Part shown: positions 18,301 to 26,033 of the stretch, piece after piece | Numbering within the stretch: position 1 is the stretch's first letter | How the letters are laid out: each line of letters opens with the position of its first letter | The notes under the pieces: model-generated | The model's input: only the letters and a program-made list of their open reading frames with translations | Database searches by the model: none | What the model was told of the DNA's origin: nothing | Origin: Paludibacteraceae bacterium | GTDB lineage: Bacteria; Bacteroidota; Bacteroidia; Bacteroidales; Paludibacteraceae | Assembly (NCBI GenBank): GCA_017480285.1 | Contig: JAFVAX010000037.1 | Span: forward strand, 1 to 59,310 | Length of the DNA stretch: 59,310 nt | Reading direction: 5' to 3' | Made by a program: the position numbers and the translations under genes

Positions 18301-18475
18301 GATCGACTTCGCCTATTCGGTGTTCGGTAAGGATATATTCTTTTGCCACATCACGCACGATAGGTGTGAGTTTCTCAGGTGTGAACACTACATAACATAC
18401 TATTGCTGCGGCTATTATCACCAACGCTACTATGACAGCGAGTGTGATACCGAATATCTTGAAAAAGCGTTTCAT
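15380..18475 (-). CDS. AsmA-family protein
   Basis: A 1031-residue envelope protein. One N-terminal membrane helix (about residues 8-31) is followed by the AsmA N-terminal pattern (VFTPEKLTPIVRDVAKEYI, then STFPEVGLRAKGIYI) and a long beta-strand-rich body of repeated hydrophobic/polar alternation. The C-terminal region near residues 880-1010 resembles the AsmA C-terminal domain. AsmA-like proteins are elongated periplasmic beta structures, now linked to lipid transport between membranes. Its ATG overlaps the TGA of the small lipoprotein gene (ATGA), and both follow ileS, so they are probably co-transcribed. Stop codon TAG. Confidence 0.92.
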   Translation of the reverse strand: MKRFFKIFGITLAVIVALVIIAAAIVCYVVFTPEKLTPIVRDVAKEYILTEHRIGEVDLTVFSTFPEVGLRAKGIYIVNHIDGTPNDTVLSAPEVVATIDVMQFLNHNTLDIREVQIKNANACLYINPSGENNLDFFPKSDTVQTDTSAFTLPFDELKVGGLKIIAKNLVFADDKDTICANLKDITVSGSARSLDDIDLSIDLKKADIGFKQFHFDNIALSLESKSTAVDINNITANLPKLKLKAKINNIELTANGSAEYADTIPMNINVAVSECAVNDLLALVPKEMLPLPEGLNIEKATLKAEATLAGRYSATEMPLVDAVLSLNDGKILYKEVYPQPIEIKELAAKAHIDLNEQANSNATINKLEAQTSKTSLSATGTASDLMGNILLDLNANLNGQLADAQPFLTEMPVNLKGGIKGTAKVKGRLDDFTNMKFDKGAINGQFTLANIDIWYDTITVKTSTLKANISLPNNASVKKTTRWAKLDIESTPLDITMPTLQTQLGQTSLTADLSDILTNSNVLYAKLKGQIGNLALKMDSIVGKVQSPEIDAYIEYNLADSKAIPTADISLAFDDLQGSYADTKAHLTKSSLKAELKGTRKDKSQPQLRATVSTNALTASMPDMSAKTAALKVTAGASYNEKEENILLQWNPRLSVSLQDGLLKMAQFAEDIEIPSIEFDYSNRHCQIKKSQVIIGNSDFALEGKINDIGGWLRKEKILTGELSFVSDHTDVNELMALVSSDHGSEETVEQAQQEAKEEPSDKGPFLVPGDVDVSLTTQIKEALVFDQVARDLGGRLYVKDGVLILEEMGFICNAAKLQLTAMYKTPRRNHIFVGLDYHMLDINLQELVNMIPQIDTMMPMLRSFRGAGEFHLAAETYVNSKYELKTSTTRGAVSISGKDLVLLDSETFGQIAKILLFKKKTENLVDSVSVQATLFRNEIDIYPFCITLDKYMAAVGGRHNLDMSFDYHISLLRPIYLGVDVSGTFDDLKIRPAKCRYAQDFRPIIRRDVQTQNANLKNMIDKALKRNVKQ

Positions 18476-18933
18476 TTTATTTTAGCGTAAGTTGTTGTAT
18501 TACCAAAAGTATCTTTAATTTTAAGAGTAGTTGAGTTTATTAAAACAATAGTGTATGGTTTAGGTACACTTGCTTCACTTGCATTCATCATGTGAACATA
18601 AGTAAGTTTTGTTTTATTATCAACCCACCATTGAAACCAACCATTTCCGTGATAATCGGCAAGAACATCAGATTCATATGTTGCTTTTTCTTCGTCCCCA
18701 TTTGCTTCGTACCAGCAATAACCCCAGCGGGCATTTTCGTTTTCGCTAATATCGCTTTCTACTAAATCACTTTTATAAACCCAATAATCAGTGAGCATAC
18801 TTTGATTTTCCCACTTACCAATCAGTACATCTTCTACTGAAGTTGTGTTATTCGGTTCATCAGTCGGCTTGCAAGAGGTGAACGATAATGCCATCAAACC
18901 GATAAGCATTATCAGATTAAACGCTTTTTTCAT
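18472..18933 (-). CDS. Small lipoprotein, lipocalin-like
   Basis: A 153-residue protein with a lipoprotein signal ending LSFTSC (Cys21), then a short Thr/Asn-rich linker. The mature part starts LIGKWENQSM, with several Trp/Tyr and beta-strand patterns (WFQWWVDNKTKLTYV; TTLKIKDTFGNTTTYAKI). This layout is common to lipocalin-like or META-like Bacteroidales lipoproteins; I cannot assign a ligand. It lies 23 bp after ileS and overlaps the AsmA-like gene by 4 bp. Its DNA is more AT-rich than its neighbours. Confidence 0.85.
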   Translation of the reverse strand: MKKAFNLIMLIGLMALSFTSCKPTDEPNNTTSVEDVLIGKWENQSMLTDYWVYKSDLVESDISENENARWGYCWYEANGDEEKATYESDVLADYHGNGWFQWWVDNKTKLTYVHMMNASEASVPKPYTIVLINSTTLKIKDTFGNTTTYAKIK

Positions 18934-18956
18934 AAGTTGTTATGTTTTTGTTTGGT

Positions 18957-21900
18957 TTATGCTTTCTCTATCTCAGCACATATTTGTAAATCATTTATCT
19001 CTATTGTAGCAGTCGGGTTCAAAATGATGTCTTCAAATCGAATTTCTTTGGCGAGTACTTGAGTGGCGACATACTGTCCGAAATTTTTGAGAGCATCTTC
19101 CAAAACAGAGTTTTGCTCAAGTGTTACAATTATCTTGTCGGTTATCTCTAATTCTATTTCTTTTCTCATGTTCTGCAAGCGGTTGACAAGTTCGCGGGCT
19201 ATACCTTCTTTTTCAAGTTCGGGTGTTACTTCAATGTCAAGCGCCACAGTCAGGTTGCCTTCGCTCACTACAAGCCATCCGGGCATATCTTCGGTCAGGA
19301 TATCAACATCGTCGCGCTCTATAACTACTTGACTGTCAGAAAGCAAAAGACTTATCTGTCCGTCTTTGTCAAGTTGTGCGATATCTTTTTGAGACAGTCT
19401 GCCGAGTTGTGCTGCAAGTTCCTTCATCTGCTTGCCGTATTTTTTTCCAAGCACTTGGAACTTAGGCTTTATTTTATGTATGAGCGCTACGGACATATCA
19501 TCGTTGGTTGCCACAACTAACTCTTTGACATTCACTTCCTGACAGATGAGGCTTGCCACATGTTCGAGTTGCTCTTTTGTCTTACTGTCGCTGACAGGAA
19601 CGATGGCTTTTAGCAGTGGTTGTTTCACTTTCTTGTCGGCTTTGCGACGCAGAGCAAGCACGAGCGAGGTGATGCGTTGCGCAAGTTGCATACACTCTTC
19701 CAAGTACTTGTCAATCTGATTTTTGTCAGCCTCGGGGAATTTTGCAAGGTGGACACTATCAGAACAGCCAATATTGGCTGTTACATTCAAATCGGTTGTT
19801 TCTGTCAGGTCGCGGTAGAGGCGGTCTGCATAGAATGGTGCGATAGGTGCCATCAGTTGTGCCACTGTCTTAAGGCATTGATATAATGTTGAGTATGCCG
19901 CTTTCTTGTCGTCATTGAGTCCGCTTGTCCAGAAGCGTTTGCGGTTCAGTCGTACATACCAGTTAGAGAGTTCGTCTTGTACGAAGTCAGATATGGCGCG
20001 ACCGGCACTTGTAGGGTCGTAGTTTTCAAAACTTGCGGTTACTTCTTCTACAAGTGTGTTGAGTTTAGAGAGTATCCAGCGGTCTATCTCTTGCAAATCA
20101 TTGTTCCTTACTCTTTGTTCCTTGCTCCAGCCGTCCACATTAGCATAGAGTGCGAAGAAGGAATAAGTGTTGTAGAGTGTTCCGAAGAATTTACGGCTTA
20201 TCTCTGCCACACCGTCTTTGTCGAACTTGAGGTTGTCCCAAGGTGCACTGTTGGTAAGCATATACCAGCGTACAGCGTCTGCACCGAAGTTGTTGAGCAT
20301 CTCAAACGGGTCGATAGCATTGCCGAGCCGTTTCGACATTTTTTGTCCGTTCTTGTCAAGCACCAGACCTGTGCTTATCACATTGCGGTAAGCCACTGTT
20401 CGGTTTATCATTGTATGTATAGCGTGCAGAGTGAAGAACCAACCGCGTGTTTGGTCAACACCTTCTGAGATGAAGTCGGCTGTGAGAGGAGCATCTTCGT
20501 TCTCAAACGGGTAATGCACCTGTGCGTATGGCATAGCACCTGAGTCGAACCAAACATCGATAAGGTCAAGTTCGCGATACATCGGTTGCCCTTTGTCAGA
20601 CACAAGGACGATGCCGTCCACATACGGGCGGTGAAGGTCGATAACCTTCGGGTCGTAGTTCTCTTTCGAGTAGTCGCCTACAACATGGTTCTTCCAAGGG
20701 TTCTCTTTCATCAGTCCTGCTTTGACTGCTTTGTCTATTTCGTCAAACAGTTCTTTTACGGAACCAATGCATATTTCTTCTTGTCCGTCTTTTGTTCGCC
20801 ATATAGGCAGTGGTGTTCCCCAATAGCGTGAGCGTGAGAGGTTCCAGTCGTTAAGGTTCTCAAGCCAACGGCCGAAACGCCCTGTGCCGGTCGATTCAGG
20901 TTGCCAACGGATAGTCTTGTTGAGGCTTATCATCTCATCGCGAGCGGCTGTTGAGCGGATAAACAACGAGTCGAGCGGGTAATAGAGTATGGGAGTGTCA
21001 GTACGCCAGCAGTGAGGGTAGTTGTGCAGGTGTTTCTCAATCTTGAACACTTTGCCGTCTGCTTTCATATCCATGCAAAGGCGTATGTCAATGTTCTCTG
21101 ACTTGAGAGCAAGTTGTTCGTCGTAGCGTCCGTTGGTCCAGAAGTGCTCCTTGTCGTATGCGTTTTTGACGAATTGTCCTTGCCATTGCTCGTAGCCTGA
21201 GTGTATGTTTTCTTTTACGAATTGCTCGTTCAAGTCAGAGAGATTGAAATACTTGCCTGCAAAATCCACCATCGGTCGCTGTTCTCCGTTGCCGGTTATC
21301 ATATACAATGCCGGAACGCCGGCCTGCTCTGCCACGCGCTTGTCGTCAGCACCGAAGGTAGGAGCGATATGTACTATGCCCGTTCCGTCTTCGGTTGTTA
21401 CATAATCGCCGCTTATAACACGGAAAGCGTCATCCTTGCGGTTGATGATAGTGTCGGTTTCCTTTTGATATTCAACAGGGTCAACCCAAGGAAAGAGTTG
21501 TTCGTAGTGTAACCCAACGAGGTCAGTACCTTTATATTTGGCAACAATCTCAGGTTGCTCGCCGAGTTCTTTGGTGTATGCTGAAAGTCGTGCTTCTGCA
21601 AGTATGTATATGGCTTTTTGCTGTGTATATGGGTTTTCGCCTTTGACTGCTACATAATCGATCTTCGGACCAACGCAGAGAGCAGTGTTTGAAGGCAGTG
21701 TCCAAGGTGTGGTGGTCCAAGCAAGGAAGAAAACCGGCAGACCGGATTGCAAACAGCCAATATTGGCTGTTCCATTGGCTGTTTCTTTTAGGCGGAACTG
21801 CGCGGTGCAGGTTGTGTCGCGTACATCGCGATAACACCCGGGTTGATTCAGTTCGTGCGACGACAAGCCTGTTCCTGCCATAGGCGAGTAGGGTTGAATG

Positions 21901-22433
21901 GTATAGCCTTTATAGAGATAGCCTTTCTGATATAGTTGCTTTAATAAGTACCAAAGTGTTTCGATATACTTGTTGTCGTAGGTGATATAGGGGTTGTCAA
22001 GATCCACCCAATAGCCCATTTGTTTGGTGAGGTTGGTCCATTCTTTGGTATATTTCATCACCTCACGGCGACAAGCGGCATTGTATTCGTCAACGCTTAT
22101 TTTCTTTCCGATATCTTCTTTTGTTATGCCGAGCATCTTTTCCACACCGAGTTCAACGGGCAGTCCGTGTGTGTCCCAGCCGGCTTTGCGTTCTACCTGA
22201 AAGCCTTGCATAGTCTTGTAGCGACAGAAAGTGTCTTTTATACTACGGGCAAGAACATGGTGGATACCGGGCATACCGTTAGCCGAAGGAGGTCCTTCAA
22301 AGAATAGAAACTTAGGTGCTCCTTCGCGGGTCTTTACACTTTGTTTGAAGAGTTGTTCTTTTTCCCATTGTGCCAGCACTTCGTCAGCTGTCTGTTTGAG
22401 TGAAAAAGTCTTATATTCCGGAAACTTGCTCAT
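18957..22433 (-). CDS. ileS: Isoleucyl-tRNA synthetase, long form with swapped GIHH signature
   Basis: A 1158-residue class I aminoacyl-tRNA synthetase charging tRNA-Ile. It has the catalytic N-terminus, a CP1 editing domain (WTTTPWTLPSNTAL near residue 240; GTGIVHIAPTFGADD), the KMSKR loop (around residue 700) and a long anticodon-binding C-terminus. Instead of the usual HxGH motif the protein reads PGIHHVLAR (Gly56, His58, His59), the GxHH form described for some IleS2 enzymes. Two short loops (about residues 222 and 885) contain the same hexapeptide TANIGC encoded by an identical 20-bp palindrome. The long length is usual for Bacteroidota. Its promoter is at 22484-22515; a lipoprotein and an AsmA gene follow. 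Confidence 0.97.
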   Translation of the reverse strand: MSKFPEYKTFSLKQTADEVLAQWEKEQLFKQSVKTREGAPKFLFFEGPPSANGMPGIHHVLARSIKDTFCRYKTMQGFQVERKAGWDTHGLPVELGVEKMLGITKEDIGKKISVDEYNAACRREVMKYTKEWTNLTKQMGYWVDLDNPYITYDNKYIETLWYLLKQLYQKGYLYKGYTIQPYSPMAGTGLSSHELNQPGCYRDVRDTTCTAQFRLKETANGTANIGCLQSGLPVFFLAWTTTPWTLPSNTALCVGPKIDYVAVKGENPYTQQKAIYILAEARLSAYTKELGEQPEIVAKYKGTDLVGLHYEQLFPWVDPVEYQKETDTIINRKDDAFRVISGDYVTTEDGTGIVHIAPTFGADDKRVAEQAGVPALYMITGNGEQRPMVDFAGKYFNLSDLNEQFVKENIHSGYEQWQGQFVKNAYDKEHFWTNGRYDEQLALKSENIDIRLCMDMKADGKVFKIEKHLHNYPHCWRTDTPILYYPLDSLFIRSTAARDEMISLNKTIRWQPESTGTGRFGRWLENLNDWNLSRSRYWGTPLPIWRTKDGQEEICIGSVKELFDEIDKAVKAGLMKENPWKNHVVGDYSKENYDPKVIDLHRPYVDGIVLVSDKGQPMYRELDLIDVWFDSGAMPYAQVHYPFENEDAPLTADFISEGVDQTRGWFFTLHAIHTMINRTVAYRNVISTGLVLDKNGQKMSKRLGNAIDPFEMLNNFGADAVRWYMLTNSAPWDNLKFDKDGVAEISRKFFGTLYNTYSFFALYANVDGWSKEQRVRNNDLQEIDRWILSKLNTLVEEVTASFENYDPTSAGRAISDFVQDELSNWYVRLNRKRFWTSGLNDDKKAAYSTLYQCLKTVAQLMAPIAPFYADRLYRDLTETTDLNVTANIGCSDSVHLAKFPEADKNQIDKYLEECMQLAQRITSLVLALRRKADKKVKQPLLKAIVPVSDSKTKEQLEHVASLICQEVNVKELVVATNDDMSVALIHKIKPKFQVLGKKYGKQMKELAAQLGRLSQKDIAQLDKDGQISLLLSDSQVVIERDDVDILTEDMPGWLVVSEGNLTVALDIEVTPELEKEGIARELVNRLQNMRKEIELEITDKIIVTLEQNSVLEDALKNFGQYVATQVLAKEIRFEDIILNPTATIEINDLQICAEIEKA
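19763..19782. repeat. 20-bp perfect palindrome inside ileS, copy 1
   Basis: AACAGCCAATATTGGCTGTT is its own reverse complement. On the coding strand it supplies codons for T-A-N-I-G-C between LTETTDLNV and SDSVHLAKF, just before the C-terminal anticodon-binding helices. An identical copy is at 21752-21771. Confidence 0.95.
21752..21771. repeat. 20-bp perfect palindrome inside ileS, copy 2
   Basis: Identical to 19763-19782 and read in the same frame (T-A-N-I-G-C), here in a loop before LQSGLPVFFLAW of the editing domain. A partial second repeat of the arm (AACAGCCAAT) lies next to it, giving T-A-N-G-T-A-N. Confidence 0.95.
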
Positions 22434-22483
22434 ATATTTGTAGGTTTGTGTAATAAAAGTTTGATATTTTATATTTTAGCCTA

Positions 22484-22515
22484 CAAATTTACAAAATTTA
22501 TTTTATTTTTGCAAA
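22484..22515 (-). promoter_or_regulatory. Promoter of ileS
   Basis: On the minus strand TTTG (plus-strand CAAA 22512-22515), 20 nt, TAAATTTG (plus-strand CAAATTTA 22484-22491). Both elements are perfect and lie about 50 bp before the ATG. Confidence 0.75.
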
Positions 22516-22538
22516 ACAATCTCATTTATTTGCTTTTT

Positions 22539-23771
22539 TCAAGAATTTTTACTATTTTTCCTATAATCTTTTCGATAGCTTGTTTTCCTCGCTTGTCTTT
22601 TCTTTTCTGTTTTCTTTTGCGGGTGGTACTCGGGTGCTTCGCCTAATTCTTTGGGTAGTGGCAGTTTATTGATATCATATCCCAAGAAGTCTTCTATTTT
22701 CGAAAAATAGCGTTGGTCTTGTTCCGAAACGAGTGTTATTGCGTTGCCGTCGGCTTCGGCACGGGCGGTGCGACCTATGCGGTGAACATAATCTTCCACA
22801 TCGTGTGGCACATCGTAGTTAACAACAAGCGGTATGTCGTCAATATCTATTCCGCGTGACACTATGTCGGTTGCAACAAGCACATCCACTTTGCCGTTGC
22901 GATAGTCGAGCATCACCTCGTCGCGTTCCTGTTGAGTGAGGTCGGAGTACATTGTGCGTGCATTGAGTCCTTGTTTCTTCAATGCGAAAAACATCTCTTT
23001 GACTTTCTGTTTTTTACCTACAAAAACAAGCACTTTCTGCAGTTTTTTCTCTTTCAGTAATTTGGTTAAGAGGCTCATTTTCTGCCCTTCGTAGCAGATA
23101 TATGCTTCTTGTTTGATACTCTCCGGCGGGCGGGAGATAGCAATGTTTATTTCGGCAGGGTTATGAAGCATCTGTTTGGCAAGACGGCGAAGGTCTTGTG
23201 GCATGGTGGCAGAAAAGAGTATGTTTTGTCGTTTTTCCGGCAGGAGTGCCATTATCTTCTTTATGTCGTCTAAGAAACCCATATCAAGCATACGGTCAGC
23301 CTCGTCAAGAATGAAATATCGGACATCGGAGAAGTCGATGTTGGAGTTTGTTATATGCGAGAGCAGTCGTCCGGGTGTGGCGATAACTACATCCGCTCCG
23401 CGTTGTAGCCCTCGTTGTTGCACTGCCCATTGCGGACCGTCGTTGCCCCCATAGACGGCAACCGATGAGAACGGCAGGAAATACGAGAAGGCTTCCATCT
23501 GCTGGTCAATCTGTTGTGCCAACTCGCGTGTGGGAGCCATAATGATAGCATTTATCTTGTTTTCCTTATGGTTGTCGTTAAGAAGGTTGTCAAGTAGTGG
23601 CAGTATATACGCAGCGGTCTTGCCGGTGCCGGTCTGTGCGCAGGCGATAAGGTCGCGCCCCTGAAGAAGCAGGGGGATTGTGGCTTCCTGAACGGGTGTA
23701 CATTCTGTAAAGTTCATTGCATCAACGGCATCTAAAAGCTCGTCGGAGATAGGTAGTTCGTCAAAATACAT
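22539..23771 (-). CDS. DEAD-box ATP-dependent RNA helicase (RhlE-like)
   Basis: A 410-residue cytosolic RNA helicase. Motifs appear in order: the Q motif (FTECTPVQEATIP), motif I (AQTGTGKTAAY), Ia (PTRELAQQI), II (DEADRMLDMGF), III (FSATMP), V (ATDIVSRGIDIDD) and VI (HRIGRTARA). The last 35 residues form a Lys/Arg-rich tail that probably adds RNA affinity. Such helicases help ribosome assembly or RNA turnover, notably in the cold. The gene has its own promoter and is not in an obvious operon. Confidence 0.96.
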   Translation of the reverse strand: MYFDELPISDELLDAVDAMNFTECTPVQEATIPLLLQGRDLIACAQTGTGKTAAYILPLLDNLLNDNHKENKINAIIMAPTRELAQQIDQQMEAFSYFLPFSSVAVYGGNDGPQWAVQQRGLQRGADVVIATPGRLLSHITNSNIDFSDVRYFILDEADRMLDMGFLDDIKKIMALLPEKRQNILFSATMPQDLRRLAKQMLHNPAEINIAISRPPESIKQEAYICYEGQKMSLLTKLLKEKKLQKVLVFVGKKQKVKEMFFALKKQGLNARTMYSDLTQQERDEVMLDYRNGKVDVLVATDIVSRGIDIDDIPLVVNYDVPHDVEDYVHRIGRTARAEADGNAITLVSEQDQRYFSKIEDFLGYDINKLPLPKELGEAPEYHPQKKTEKKRQARKTSYRKDYRKNSKNS

Positions 23772-23792
23772 ATTATTATCACTTATTTTCTA

Positions 23793-23824
23793 CAAAATTA
23801 CTATTTTTTATCCTATTTTGCAAG
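23793..23824 (-). promoter_or_regulatory. Promoter of the DEAD-box helicase gene
   Basis: On the minus strand CTTG (plus-strand CAAG 23821-23824), 20 nt, TAATTTTG (plus-strand CAAAATTA 23793-23800). The -33 element has one mismatch. Confidence 0.6.
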
Positions 23825-23887
23825 TTTTTTGTTTTTCTCGCAGATTTCGCAGATTTTGCTTCGCATCGCAAGCGTGCAGGATGAGGT

Positions 23888-23926
23888 TGAAAAATAACAG
23901 AGGGCACGCTCTAAGGCATGCCCTCA
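23888..23926 (-). terminator. Intrinsic terminator after the interrupted FN3-type gene
   Basis: GAGGGCACGC (23900-23909) and GCATGCCCTC (23916-23925) pair with one mismatch around a 6-nt loop. On the minus strand the stem is followed by TGTTATTTTT. It lies about 55 bp past the stop at 23983. Confidence 0.8.
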
Positions 23927-23982
23927 AGGGAAGTATATTAGATAAGTTTAGGTTTAATCGGACAGATGTTGTCTGTTCGGTT

Positions 23983-25023
23983 TTATTTAATTATATATTT
24001 TCTTCCCTTTTGAATAACTATCCCCTTGTAATCAGCATCCACTTTCTGTCCGAGTACATTGTACATTGGCTGACTCGGATCAAGTGTTTCGTTTTTATTT
24101 ATATTCTCCAAAGGAGTGAGTTTTTGTTCCTCTTCATACATCTTGACATCGGCATCGGTGGTTATTGTGCCGAGCCAGTACTCATACAAGTATGAGTTGC
24201 ACCATTGGTTGGTGAAGTTGCCATAGTATGTTATGCCGTTGTTGCAGGTCATCTTGAACGAACCGCTATATACGCCATAGTACAACCCCATTATAAGGTA
24301 CTCTTCGGAGAAATGTTCGAAGTTGAGTTTCAGTTGTACATCTGTTGCTTGGATAGCGTTTTCTTGATTGCCGTTGATGTCCATAAAGCAGTTTTGCATA
24401 TCTACATTGCCAAGTTCGGTTGAGTAAGTGCCTGAGATAGCGGTTTTGTAGTCTGTATAGATTGATATCCAAGGCCTTGGGAAACCTGTAGTGCCTGTTT
24501 CAAGACGGATAAGCCAGAAGTATTTGCCTTCTCTTATCGAACTGTCGCCTTCGGGAAAAACTTCAGTAAGCGAGTAGTCGGCATAGACGGCTTCGAGTGC
24601 TGTAACATTGAGCAGTTGCGATTCGCCCGAAGCGGCTGTTGTTGTGAATTTGCCACCTTCGATTGCTTCCGATGCGGGGTAGTACTTCTCGTCCTCACCA
24701 AGGTTGAAGGCTGTAACGGTCCAAGTGTAAGTGCCGGGTTCAATGAGCATCTCTTTTGTAGTGCTGTTGACAGTCATTGTGCCATACTCTACATTGTCCT
24801 TGTAGAGCGTTATGAGATATGCATCAGCCTGCTCATCGGCTTTCCAAGAGAAAGTAACCATATCACCGTCGCTTATTTTCGCTTGAAGGTCTTTCGGCTC
24901 GTATGGGTTGCTACCAACGGTGAAGGTGGTTGTTACCATTGAACCGAGAGCGGCATTAGCGTCGTTAAGCACTTGTGCGCTCACTGTGTATGACCTGTTT
25001 GGCTCTACTTGGAAACTGAGAGG
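23983..25023 (-). CDS. C-terminal part of an interrupted secreted FN3-type protein
   Basis: This frame continues, without a shift, the gene at 25024-25698 after one TAG codon. A GTG at 24984 would give a 333-residue product without signal peptide, but the 13 codons between TAG and that GTG also read well (PLSFQVEPNRSYT) and complete an FN3-like domain begun before the stop. The part contains a further FN3-like domain (FSWKADEQADAYLITLY, YTWTVTAFN), a beta-rich domain (about 125-280 of this part) and a C-terminal tail, MYNVLGQKVDADYKGIVIQ then KGRKYIIK, typical of many Bacteroidales exported proteins. Most likely the 3' half of a single 571-codon gene; it is not clear that it is translated on its own. 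Confidence 0.75.
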   Translation of the reverse strand, partial: PLSFQVEPNRSYTVSAQVLNDANAALGSMVTTTFTVGSNPYEPKDLQAKISDGDMVTFSWKADEQADAYLITLYKDNVEYGTMTVNSTTKEMLIEPGTYTWTVTAFNLGEDEKYYPASEAIEGGKFTTTAASGESQLLNVTALEAVYADYSLTEVFPEGDSSIREGKYFWLIRLETGTTGFPRPWISIYTDYKTAISGTYSTELGNVDMQNCFMDINGNQENAIQATDVQLKLNFEHFSEEYLIMGLYYGVYSGSFKMTCNNGITYYGNFTNQWCNSYLYEYWLGTITTDADVKMYEEEQKLTPLENINKNETLDPSQPMYNVLGQKVDADYKGIVIQKGRKYIIK

Positions 25024-25698
25024 CTATTCTGCGTATGGCGTGCCTGAGAAGTTGTCGAAGAAGGAAATGCCTTCTGACTGTACGCTTATGTAAAGTCTGT
25101 AACTCTTCGGCAGTACGGGTTGTTTCCAAGTGAGAGTGGCGGTGGTGTTGTCTTTACTGACTTCTGCCTTAAGGTCGGTTATGTGCAGGTTGGTAAGTGT
25201 AAACTGTAGTGTTGCGGCACCTGAGGTCATTGAGTAGCCGTTGGTCTCGTAAATCTGAACAAAGTATGTACCTTCGTTGAGGGCATTATATGCTTGTTCG
25301 CCTTCGCCTATTCTGGTAACTGCAGTGTTCCAACCGTCGCCTTTTTGAATATCGTCGGCGTTTAAGAGCCAATATGTACTGAAATAGTATTTATATACAT
25401 TTTGTTCGTTGCTCGGGAAGGTAACGCCGTCAAGTTCGGTTATGTAGTCGCATTCGTCGGGTGTAACGACCACGCCACCAACTAATTCCTTTGCTTCGTT
25501 GAACAGTCCGATAGCGAAATATGCATCGCCGTAATAGAACCAAGTGAAGGAGGCGGTGCAGAAGTTTTGGTTGTAGAGTTCAAGACTGACAGCAGAGGCT
25601 TCGGTTTTTTGCAGAGCAAGGAAAGGTGTTTTCCATACTTGTGCGCTTGCTGTCAGAACAACTGCAATCATTGTCAGGATAAGTGATATCTTTCTCAT
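25024..25698 (-). CDS. N-terminal part of an interrupted secreted FN3-type protein
   Basis: A 224-codon frame starting with a clear signal peptide (MRKISLILTMIAVVLTASAQ). It carries a beta-sandwich-like first domain (about residues 20-160; VSLELYNQNFCTASFTWFYY) and the first strands of an FN3-like domain (LTNLHITDLKAEV, ATLTWKQPVLPKSYRLYIS). It ends at TAG after FFDNFSGTPYAE, in the middle of that domain. The remaining strands continue in the same frame downstream. TAG is a normal stop in other genes here (3621, 15380, 51997), so this is probably a nonsense mutation or sequencing error rather than recoding. Confidence 0.78.
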   Translation of the reverse strand: MRKISLILTMIAVVLTASAQVWKTPFLALQKTEASAVSLELYNQNFCTASFTWFYYGDAYFAIGLFNEAKELVGGVVVTPDECDYITELDGVTFPSNEQNVYKYYFSTYWLLNADDIQKGDGWNTAVTRIGEGEQAYNALNEGTYFVQIYETNGYSMTSGAATLQFTLTNLHITDLKAEVSKDNTTATLTWKQPVLPKSYRLYISVQSEGISFFDNFSGTPYAE

Positions 25699-25808
25699 CT
25701 TTTTTGAGAGTTTTGTTTGATTATCGTATGTTGATTTTTTTTATTCAAAAAGCAAGTAAAACAACTTTAAAAAACGACTTTTGTTTTTATTTTTCAAAAA
25801 AAACCGTG

Positions 25809-25840
25809 CAAAAATACAATTTTTCATTTAAATTTCCAAC
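25809..25840 (-). promoter_or_regulatory. Promoter of the interrupted FN3-type gene
   Basis: On the minus strand GTTG (plus-strand CAAC 25837-25840), 20 nt, TATTTTTG (plus-strand CAAAAATA 25809-25816). The -7 element is perfect; the -33 element has one mismatch. It would give a leader of about 100 nt. Confidence 0.5.
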
Positions 25841-25950
25841 TTTTTGAATAAATTCTTAATCGTAGAATATAAATTTTTTATATAAAAATTGTATTTTGTA
25901 AAGTTGCAATTAGCAAAAAAGTACAAAAAAAAGGTATTTTTGCAAAAATG

Positions 25951-25982
25951 TTTGCATTTAGTATAAAAAACATATAATTTTG
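25951..25982 (+). promoter_or_regulatory. Promoter of the first adhesin module
   Basis: TTTG 25951-25954, 20 nt, TAATTTTG 25975-25982. Both elements match perfectly, about 50 bp before the start codon of the giant protein. Confidence 0.75.
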
Positions 25983-26033
25983 TACAAGTTTTTCGAAAAA
26001 TCAAGGTAAAAATCTAAATCGTATATGAGAGGT

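Larger units (their letters stand above)
25699..26033. other. AT-rich divergent intergenic region with two promoters
   Basis: About 330 bp between two divergently transcribed secreted-protein genes. It is very AT-rich, with many A- and T-tracts, and contains no open frame of note. Two promoter matches face outward, at 25809-25840 (minus) and 25951-25982 (plus). I saw no operator-like inverted repeat or riboswitch. Confidence 0.7.

Noticed and set aside
24984..25698. Use of an alternative genetic code with TAG as an amino acid
   Set aside because: TAG ends other intact genes in the window (at 3621, 15380 and 51997), and no other gene has an in-frame TAG.
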